From: Anaerolineae bacterium
GTDB lineage: Bacteria; Chloroflexota; Anaerolineae; Aggregatilineales; Phototrophicaceae
Reading direction: 5' to 3'
Length of the DNA stretch: 64,000 nucleotides
Assembly: GCA_022820665.1 (NCBI GenBank)
Contig: JAJEFB010000016.1
Span: 1 to 64,000 of the forward strand
Positions 17,926 to 24,185 of this stretch are shown piece after piece. Position 1 is the first letter of the stretch; each line of letters opens with the position of its first letter. The translations under genes and the position numbers were made by a program. The notes beneath the pieces were generated by a model, which was not told the origin of the DNA, made no database searches, and worked only from the letters and a program-made list of their open reading frames with translations.

Positions 17926-17960
17926 CGGGCGAGATGAGACGCACCGTCTCATCTCGCCCG
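17926..17960. repeat. Perfect 16-bp-stem palindrome, possible terminator
   Basis: Arms CGGGCGAGATGAGACG (17926-17941) and its exact complement (17945-17960) around the loop CAC. It is the longest member of the GGGCGA...TCGCCC hairpin family found across the window. It lies 40 bp after the stop of 16105-17886 and could stop transcription, although no T-run follows. Confidence 0.65.
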
Positions 17961-17970
17961 ACTAACCTCA

Positions 17971-18080
17971 ATAGATCGGCTTTAGAGCTATTTGAGACGC
18001 ATCTAGCCATGAATGGCAAGATGGGCCCCAACGCGCTTTTGGCCTTGCCGATAGCCGAGTACCTATTAGAAGGTCAGTAA
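17971..18080 (+). pseudogene. Orphan coding fragment (about 36 codons)
   Basis: The frame ending at the TAA 18078-18080 reads LELFETHLAMNGKMGPNALL and ends in ALPIAEYLLEGQ, a plausible protein C-terminus. It is cut on the left by the palindrome at 17926-17960. No start or header is visible. It could be the displaced end of an effector gene; an internal ATG at 18009 would give only 23 residues. Confidence 0.3.
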
Positions 18081-18085
18081 TACCA

Positions 18086-18280
18086 GTGAAAAAGAAAAGA
18101 AAAAGGGAACTTAGCATCACAGAACCGAAACTGAAATCGTTAGCTCGGACATTAGCGGTCGTTCTACTGTTTTTCCTGTTAATAATCTTCGCAGGTTACA
18201 TAGCACTGTGGCTATTAGTTTACTTTGGCGCGTATTGTTCTGATCCTGTATTTGTCGATGGCTTATCGCCGATATGCTGA
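18086..18280 (+). CDS. Small single-helix membrane protein
   Basis: 64 residues from GTG 18086. A Lys/Arg-rich start (MKKKRKRE) and a long hydrophobic helix (ARTLAVVLLFFLLIIFAGYI, continuing to about residue 48) end in a short Cys-containing tail. The layout matches the N-terminal anchors of the propeller proteins at 8312 and 18704, so this may be the severed anchor of a broken propeller or partner protein whose remainder is at 18225-18700. The function is unknown. Confidence 0.45.
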   Translation: MKKKRKRELSITEPKLKSLARTLAVVLLFFLLIIFAGYIALWLLVYFGAYCSDPVFVDGLSPIC

Positions 18281-18700
18281 GCAAGCTGTCTTGACAAGGC
18301 GATTATATCAGGAGATTTTTCCTACTCAGGGTCAGACCCTAAGACATAATCGTTCCGGAATTGAGGACAGCGCGAAAGTCAAGCCATATAAAAGGGGTTT
18401 GCCTTCTGGTCATCGCTATGTCTATATTCGTGGGACGCAGGGCATGGAGCTTGTCGCCGTCATCAACGACCCCAATTATGTGGCGAATCCGTCATGGCGG
18501 GAGGATGTGGAATCCAGCACGGCGTTTTGGACGCAGACTTTGGCGGAGAAGGCGAATCGCCTGCCGCGATAGAACACGCGTATGAAACCGTGCCGTCTAT
18601 AAGTGGTATACTCGGCAACAGTGCATTTGGGTTGTCACCTAGCGAGGATGGTTTTATTATGTTCAATGAAGATGACCTCCTTGCATATCTTCGCGACTAA
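18225..18700 (+). pseudogene. Frameshifted remnant downstream of the small membrane protein
   Basis: Two frames look coding. The first runs to TAG at 18572 and contains GHRYVYIRGTQGMELVAVIN and STAFWTQTLAEKANRLPR. The second, in a different frame, takes over with HAYETVPSISGILGNSAFG and ends FIMFNEDDLLAYLRD at 18700. The frames overlap the 18086 gene at one end and abut the propeller gene (18704) at the other. The simplest reading is one gene broken by one or two frameshifts. The family was not recognised; sequencing error cannot be excluded. Confidence 0.4.
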
Positions 18701-18703
18701 ACG

Positions 18704-19822
18704 ATGAAGCGGAAAAACGGGGTTTCGCGTCGAGAGCCGAATGGCTGCGGCAAGATGATATTGCTATCTTGCATGATATTGCTGTTGTTGATTGCGATAC
18801 CTTATCTAATCGTTTTTGTACCCGGAATTTACTATGCTCCTGGGGTACAAAGATTCATAGATGGCATAAGGCACTACAGCTATAGTCCTGTCCCGGCAGA
18901 GAGGCAATCGGACCTGATCGCATTCGTTTGCGGGGGAGGCGCCACAGATCTTTACACCATTCATCCAGATGGGAGTCATTTGCAACTGATTCACGATGGC
19001 TTTTACAAAGCCCATTCCCAGCTCAATTGGTCGCCCGATGGCAACTGGATTGCGCTGGGAATGAAGGACATCGGGTATTGGGATTGGGACAAATTCTGGT
19101 ATTACGAATCACGCGCTTCTGAGATATATGTGATTCGTTTTGACGGGTTGCTGTCAAGGCGTTTAACCTATAACCGAGTTGATGAGCGATATCCCCGTTG
19201 GTCTAGTGACGGGCAGTCTATCTTCTTTATTTATGAGTATGGCCCCCGTACATCTGTCCGGACTCATCAAATCTCGGCAGACGGCGGTGAAATTAAGCCA
19301 ATCAATCAAGAGGATCAATATTCTTATCGTCTATCTCCTCAGGGTCATTTGCATAAGATTGAGCAACCAAGGAAGTCAAACAAAGGACATAGCATCGCTC
19401 ACTGGGATGGCAATCAGGGAATACACGTATTTGATACAAAATTGCTGCTTCGAAGGTCTACCTCGCTACAGAGTGAACACGAAATAGAGTGGTCGCCAAA
19501 TGGCAAGTGGCTCGCCATAATCAGCGCATACAAAGGCCACACAGCTCATGGTGAATGGATAAGAACAAGCGATGACGAAAATACCAACCCTGTCGTCCGC
19601 GGCTACTTGTATTTGAAGGATGCCGACACAAGCCGGTTGGAAAGATTCGTCTGGGAGATCTACGGCAATAGCGTCGCATGGTCGCCCGACAGCGAGTGGC
19701 TGGCGTTTGTATCTAATGCGCATAGGGGCCAACTGTTCAAGATAAAGCGGGATGGCACAGCTTTGCAGCAATTGACAGACATGGATTGCTGGATTAGAGA
19801 ATTAAGCTGGTCGCCCAAGTAA
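18704..19822 (+). CDS. Membrane-anchored TolB/WD40-like beta-propeller protein (paralogue of 8312-9523)
   Basis: 372 residues. A basic cytoplasmic tail and a strong hydrophobic helix (MILLLLIAIPYLIVFVPGIY) precede a propeller with blades LNWSPDGNWIALG, PRWSSDGQSIFFI, IEWSPNGKWLAII, VAWSPDSEWLAFV and the C-terminal LSWSPK. The order of elements, including ERQSDLIAFVCG after the anchor and the IYVIRFDGL...RRLTYN segment, parallels the 8312 protein, so the two arose by duplication. It starts 3 bp after the broken gene upstream. A role as anchor, receptor or immunity partner for the neighbouring effector is inferred only from position. Confidence 0.8.
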   Translation: MKRKNGVSRREPNGCGKMILLSCMILLLLIAIPYLIVFVPGIYYAPGVQRFIDGIRHYSYSPVPAERQSDLIAFVCGGGATDLYTIHPDGSHLQLIHDGFYKAHSQLNWSPDGNWIALGMKDIGYWDWDKFWYYESRASEIYVIRFDGLLSRRLTYNRVDERYPRWSSDGQSIFFIYEYGPRTSVRTHQISADGGEIKPINQEDQYSYRLSPQGHLHKIEQPRKSNKGHSIAHWDGNQGIHVFDTKLLLRRSTSLQSEHEIEWSPNGKWLAIISAYKGHTAHGEWIRTSDDENTNPVVRGYLYLKDADTSRLERFVWEIYGNSVAWSPDSEWLAFVSNAHRGQLFKIKRDGTALQQLTDMDCWIRELSWSPK

Positions 19823-19873
19823 ATGCCCCAGAATTTCACATCCTCAACAGATTAGCATGACTTCGTCGGCGTC

Positions 19874-19996
19874 GTGGTTTCCTCGCCGCGTCATGAAGGT
19901 CTTTTCGAGCATTATTTTGATGATTTGATAGGCTACCTGAAGCATGTCGCGCCCTAGGGCTGGGATGAGGGGGCGGATCGGCAGGCGGAAGCGTAT
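19874..19996 (+). pseudogene. Upstream in-frame part of the truncated JAB-domain gene, interrupted by a stop
   Basis: In the same frame as 19997-21889, this stretch reads SSPRHEGLFEHYFDDLIGYL, then TAG at 19955-19957, then GWDEGADRQAEAYLRKYKEE. It aligns with HEGLPARYY and DDEADAVAVEYTRKYAEE of the M23/JAB protein. So coding homology continues about 40 codons upstream of the first usable ATG, across a nonsense codon. The Lys-Pro header, promoter and leader are missing. Confidence 0.55.
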
Positions 19997-21889
19997 TTGC
20001 GAAAGTACAAAGAGGAGATGAAACTGCATTACGCCGGTCAAGACGAGTTGTGGAAAGGGCTGGCATTGGGAGCCACAGAGCATACCAGAAAAGATCTGAG
20101 CAACGACAGGTTGGAAAGCGCGGTGGCGGTGAATATCGTCACGAAAGAGCAGATATTCCGGCGCTATGGCGATGAAGACGAAACGCCTTTGCAGGAAGAG
20201 AACCGGGAGATGATAAAGGATCCCAATAATACAGCGCTGATCCACAACCACTGGAACGACAGTCCTGCTTCGCAAGTGGACTTTGACGCGGCACTTTGGC
20301 TGGGGGTGCGGAATTTGATTGTTGTGACGCCGTCGGGGATGCAATACCTTTACGAGCGGGACGGCGATACGATGAAATTGCTGGACGAGATATTCAACCG
20401 GGAACATGTGGCTTTACCGAGCCCGGCAGAGACTGCGGAATCGCGCGAGGCTTATGAGGCGCAGACGCTGGCGGAGATCGGCAACCCTGCCGAGCGGGTG
20501 ATGCGGCAGGGGGAGCGTGGGTGCCCCCCGCCTCCACCGAATGCAAGTGCAGAATGGATACTTGATAATGAAGGTAGATGTACCTATACAGCACAAAACC
20601 AAGGAGGGGCTCCGGTAATCATGTCCGTTGAGGAAGCTTGGGAGTATCACGATATAGCTATGCAAGCTATAGAGGATTCTCATGCCCAAACCATATTCCT
20701 GACGCCAGCGCGGAATTTGAACAGTGTCTTTCTGACCAACATGTCGGACGAAGCGCTGGCCTCGCTTGTATTTGCGCAAACTTATGCCGAAGAAAACTGG
20801 TTCAAAGATTACGCCTATCCACATCCATATTACAATCGTGGCGATGATCCAGCTCATGCTCCTGCTGATGATTGGTTCTCTACCAATCGAGACAATATCA
20901 ATGACAAACGTAAGGCTAGCGCGTGGCATGGAATCACTGCTTTTAGAGGTTTTGGCTGGCTTTCTGTTTTGGGAAATCGTGTTGTCACTTCAAAAGAGAA
21001 CAATGATAGTCTTAGTGGGGTAGGTTTTGGTTTGGCGAATCAATCTCTTTGGCAAGCTTGGGAGGCGATGGACTGGTACTGGGAGTATTCTCAGAGAAAT
21101 CTCGATGTAACGCATCCACTGGATTTGCATACAAACGTGCATCGCAATGCTCGGCGTGGTCCGTTTGCAGAAGTATCTAGGATTATTCCGCAGCATCATA
21201 GAACTGTCGTTAGTGAGTTGATTACTGAAATATCGGACGGTGGTTTAAGTCCCCTTCATCAATCATTCGGAGGTGGAGTGGACTCGGCTGAGTTAAATGT
21301 TTTGCGATTTGTCTATGCCGGAGCTCGGCAACGCGAGGGACTTGACTACACAGGTGGAATGCGTAATTATCGAGAACTTGTCAATAGCAGCGCTGAGTTC
21401 CCCGAAGGTGTTCCGGGCAGACCGTATCAAGATGTATCCGCTCTTTCCCTAGTAGCGCATGTCTTCAGCGGCGCTGTAACAGTGGATGAATTCATGGATA
21501 GCAACCAGAGAAATAAAGCCATTTTGACTGTAGAGAGGCTTCGAGAAGGGCACCCGGATAACTTCAGAATAGTCACGCATAGTGGTTTAGGCGTCGAAAA
21601 CTTGGTGACAGCGTACGATGTTGCGGATAGTCCAGAAGCATTGGATCAACTTTCTGTAGGACAAGGCGGGTACGACTTCTTGCCGTATAATCAAGAAGAA
21701 GCTACCAGTCTTGTGGAAGCGCTTGTACAGGAAGCAGCAACTGGCGGTGAAGTTTCTCAAGCATATAAGATGCTGTTCCAAACGGAAGGAAGCGGGCATC
21801 TTTATTCCCAACTTTTGTTGGATGCCTACATATTCTACCGTGGTGAGGATGCTCTGGACAATCTCTTGAAAACGGTGCAGCCCTCATAA
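19997..21889 (+). CDS. JAB-domain modular protein, 5'-truncated, with unknown C-terminal domain
   Basis: 630 residues from ATG 19997. The first 130 residues contain a JAB/RadC-like core homologous to the M23/JAB protein: LSND-LES (Glu40), LIHNH (His83, His85), then Ser92 and Asp95. The residue after the second His is Trp instead of Pro. After NPAERVMRQGE the sequence diverges to about 450 residues without a recognised family, containing DDWFSTNRDNINDKRKASAW and SFGGGVDSAE segments. Purines abut ATG 19997 with no spacer, so initiation there is doubtful; the homologous 5' part (19874-19996) carries a stop. It is probably a decaying effector whose module order matches its relatives. The C-terminal half is visibly more AT-rich than the flanking sugar genes. 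Confidence 0.6.
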   Translation: MRKYKEEMKLHYAGQDELWKGLALGATEHTRKDLSNDRLESAVAVNIVTKEQIFRRYGDEDETPLQEENREMIKDPNNTALIHNHWNDSPASQVDFDAALWLGVRNLIVVTPSGMQYLYERDGDTMKLLDEIFNREHVALPSPAETAESREAYEAQTLAEIGNPAERVMRQGERGCPPPPPNASAEWILDNEGRCTYTAQNQGGAPVIMSVEEAWEYHDIAMQAIEDSHAQTIFLTPARNLNSVFLTNMSDEALASLVFAQTYAEENWFKDYAYPHPYYNRGDDPAHAPADDWFSTNRDNINDKRKASAWHGITAFRGFGWLSVLGNRVVTSKENNDSLSGVGFGLANQSLWQAWEAMDWYWEYSQRNLDVTHPLDLHTNVHRNARRGPFAEVSRIIPQHHRTVVSELITEISDGGLSPLHQSFGGGVDSAELNVLRFVYAGARQREGLDYTGGMRNYRELVNSSAEFPEGVPGRPYQDVSALSLVAHVFSGAVTVDEFMDSNQRNKAILTVERLREGHPDNFRIVTHSGLGVENLVTAYDVADSPEALDQLSVGQGGYDFLPYNQEEATSLVEALVQEAATGGEVSQAYKMLFQTEGSGHLYSQLLLDAYIFYRGEDALDNLLKTVQPS

Positions 21890-21905
21890 GATCTGGGAGG
21901 GCTTT

Positions 21906-22754
21906 GTGGCAATAAGCCGACAAAAGGTATTGATCCTTCTCATAATCCCGCCTGTCGCAATAACCGCAATCGTATTTGTGTTGGGTCTCCTCTTGTTGAC
22001 AAGGGAACAAAAATCCAGGAGCAGGCCCAGTTGCTTTTTGTCCAAGGGTTTAGATATATCTCATTCGATAGATGCGGCTCAAGAGCCTATCAATATGGAC
22101 AACATAGAGCGCCTCACACGTCTCGCTTCATCACACCCGCCATGGTCAATCGGGTTTTCCATTTCTGACGCTGCTGTATTTGATGTACTCTTGTCGTTTG
22201 ATGACCAGATGCTTGTTATCTCAGGAATGTCGACTTTTTGGGATTCGCGGAGATCAGGGTCATATTGGTACAGTTCCATCGCGATATGGGAGATCAATAA
22301 ACGAGTATATCCACTATGTTATCTCATTCCTAATAAGGGACCCCGGCATATAACAGCCAAGGGTATTAGCGCAGACAATCGCTATGTCCATTTTGAGCAA
22401 TATGGGAGGGATGACTCTCTGGGAGACTGCAAGGGCATTAGGTGCTTTTTTGTTTATGACCGGATTAGCAATCAGGAATTGGAGTATACAGGCGACCTGG
22501 AATATCTCTTCGAAACCAATCAGGATCAACTTCGCTTTCACCCAACAAGTGCGGATAACAGAAGCGGATTATGTGCGCATGAGATTGCGACGGATGAGTT
22601 CTTCCGATATTTTCTCGAATACTTGGATCGCCATGAATGCATAGAAAGCATGATAATCAGTTCCGACCGCAAGTTTGTTGTAGTATTGATCACAACGCAA
22701 GGGGAAAGCGGGATATCCGGCAGGATCGAAATCTGGGGAATAGTTGACAAATAG
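21906..22754 (+). CDS. Membrane-anchored partner-type protein with degenerate propeller blades
   Basis: 282 residues from GTG 21906, with GGGAGG seven bases before it. An N-terminal hydrophobic helix (VLILLIIPPVAITAIVFVLG) is followed by an extracellular part with weak WD-like blades (IAIWEIN, FVVVLITTQ and the terminal IEIWGIV) and several Cys. It begins 16 bp after the truncated JAB gene, the same effector-then-anchored-partner order as the other units. The family was not recognised; immunity or receptor function is inferred from position only. Confidence 0.6.
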   Translation: MAISRQKVLILLIIPPVAITAIVFVLGLLLLTREQKSRSRPSCFLSKGLDISHSIDAAQEPINMDNIERLTRLASSHPPWSIGFSISDAAVFDVLLSFDDQMLVISGMSTFWDSRRSGSYWYSSIAIWEINKRVYPLCYLIPNKGPRHITAKGISADNRYVHFEQYGRDDSLGDCKGIRCFFVYDRISNQELEYTGDLEYLFETNQDQLRFHPTSADNRSGLCAHEIATDEFFRYFLEYLDRHECIESMIISSDRKFVVVLITTQGESGISGRIEIWGIVDK

Positions 22755-22944
22755 GAAGAAAGAAGCCACGTATTCTGTGTGCGAATTTTAATCCCAACGA
22801 CACTTTTGTTCGCTTGTAACAAGTCATAATTGTAAAACGCGAAACCCGACATCAGCGCGCTGGATCTGGAGTTCGGCTGGTCGAGCGAGTTCGGGTCGAA
22901 ACACCCGCAACTGGAAACCGGCGATGAACTTGTGCAAGCAGTAG

Positions 22945-23004
22945 TCCTCGCTGCCTCACGAAGGGCTTTTCGACGCCTATCTCGACGATCCATCATACGC
23001 GCCT
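22945..23004 (+). pseudogene. Relic of an effector-family module
   Basis: Reads SSLPHEGLFDAYLDDPSYAP with a stop codon just upstream. It matches SSPRHEGLFEHYFDD at 19880-19920 and LTHEGLPARYY in the M23/JAB protein. No longer frame is preserved, so it is a decayed piece of another family member. Confidence 0.4.
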
Positions 23005-23045
23005 TCAAAAGCTCCGTGTCCTGGCGGACTCGCTGGGGAGCGATC

Positions 23046-23076
23046 CCGCGGCAGCGCGTCATCAATTCCAGAACCG
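23046..23076 (-). pseudogene. Relic of a GH51 arabinofuranosidase gene
   Basis: On the minus strand it reads VLELMTRCRG, matching VLELMTHHRG near the C-terminus of the GH51 protein at 13707-15704. The DNA match includes a run of 17 identical bases (tcatcaattccagaacc). It is short, but its position beside the kinase relic makes chance less likely. Confidence 0.45.
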
Positions 23077-23098
23077 GCGGCGAGCGCTCGTCGCCGGA

Positions 23099-23167
23099 TT
23101 AACCGCTACTCAGCCCCCGCCTCGACCCAGACCTGCCGCCAAGCTGGAGTTTAGCCTGTAGAGCCTC
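23099..23167 (-). pseudogene. Relic of the ROK kinase C-terminus
   Basis: Reads ALQAKLQLGGRSGSRRGLSS plus Gly and a stop, against ALHAKLQLGGASGSRRGLLS plus Asp and a stop at the end of the ROK kinase (9576-10541). Similarity ends about 20 codons from the stop. It is a decayed second copy of the gene end. Confidence 0.65.
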
Positions 23168-23250
23168 ATAGTCGTTCCAAGGCTGCGCTAATCATTCATG
23201 TGGGGCGCGATGCAAAACCCCAGGCGGCAGAATTGAAAGAAATAAAAAAG

Positions 23251-23279
23251 TTGACAAAGTAAGCGAAAGTCGCTAAAGT
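23251..23279 (+). promoter_or_regulatory. Promoter of the DeoR-type sugar operon with overlapping inverted repeat
   Basis: TTGACA (23251-23256), 17-bp spacer, TAAAGT (23274-23279). An inverted repeat AGCGA-AAG-TCGCT at 23262-23274 fills the spacer and touches the -10 box, a good position for repressor binding by the DeoR protein encoded just downstream. Confidence 0.6.
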
Positions 23280-23306
23280 CTCGTCAGGAGTAGAGCGAAA
23301 CTCTTG

Positions 23307-24092
23307 ATGACCCACGACAACTCTTTGCTCGCCATCGAAAGGCAGCGGCGCATTCTGGATATTTTGCAGCGGCAGGGCGCCGTGCGTACAGCGGAATTGA
23401 CCAAGTTGATGAAGGTCTCGGCTGTCACCATTCGTTCCGACCTGGGCGAATTGCAGAAGCTGGGCGAGTGCGAGATTATCTGGGGAGGCGCTGTCTCCAA
23501 GATGCCGGCTTCCGATCAGGATTCGCTTTTGCGCCGGCGCGGCGAATTGAACGCCGCCTCAAAACAGCGCATTGGCAGAAAAGCGATCGATTTTATCGAA
23601 GTCGGCCAGACCATTTTTATAGACGCCGGCACGACGACGCTGGAAATTGTGAATAATTTGCCGCGCAACCTGGAGTACTTGCGCATCGTCACGCCATCGC
23701 TGAACATCGCTGTGGCCGCGACTTATTATCCCTATGTCGAATTAGTCATGCCGGGCGGCGTTTTGCGCAATTTGACGCGCTCGCTCATCGGGGCGCAGAC
23801 CATCCGTTCATTTGAAATGTTCAACGCGGATTTGGTCTTTCTGGCTTCCGGGGGCTTCAGCGTCGAAAATGGCGTGACAACGGGCAACATTCTTGAAGTC
23901 GAGGTCAAGCGCACCATGGTCAAACAAGCGAACAGCGTGATCTTGACAGCCGATGGCAGCAAATACGGACACAGCCTTTCCTTGAATGTGGCGCCGATCT
24001 CGGCTATTGATACGCTGATCAGCGACGAGCAGTTGGGGGAGGCGGCGGCGGAAAAGCTTGAAAATGCCGGGTTGAATGTCATTCGTGTATGA
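23307..24092 (+). CDS. DeoR-family transcriptional regulator of the adjacent sugar operon
   Basis: 261 residues. An N-terminal winged helix has the DeoR signature (RRILDILQRQGAVRTAELTK, then VSAVTIRSDLGELQKLGE). A C-terminal DeoRC sensor domain carries the sugar-phosphate-binding DAGTTT motif (residues about 110) and the VILTADGSKYG segment near the end. Members repress sugar operons and are released by a phosphorylated pathway intermediate. ATG 23307 is preferred over the in-frame TTG three bases upstream. It is the first gene before the binding protein, permease, ATPase and aldolase, so it probably controls that set and itself through the inverted repeat at 23262-23274. Confidence 0.9.
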   Translation: MTHDNSLLAIERQRRILDILQRQGAVRTAELTKLMKVSAVTIRSDLGELQKLGECEIIWGGAVSKMPASDQDSLLRRRGELNAASKQRIGRKAIDFIEVGQTIFIDAGTTTLEIVNNLPRNLEYLRIVTPSLNIAVAATYYPYVELVMPGGVLRNLTRSLIGAQTIRSFEMFNADLVFLASGGFSVENGVTTGNILEVEVKRTMVKQANSVILTADGSKYGHSLSLNVAPISAIDTLISDEQLGEAAAEKLENAGLNVIRV

Positions 24093-24185
24093 TTGGATGT
24101 AAATCGGAGAGGGCGACTATGATAAAATCCAGGTAAGTCGGTTGAATCGTCAGCACATTTAGTTTTATCCAGAAGGAGACTAACG

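Noticed and set aside
22755..22800. TTGACAAATAG near 22743 as a third copy of the effector promoter
   Set aside because: It overlaps the last codons and stop of the preceding gene, has no matching -10 box or leader downstream, and no header gene follows.
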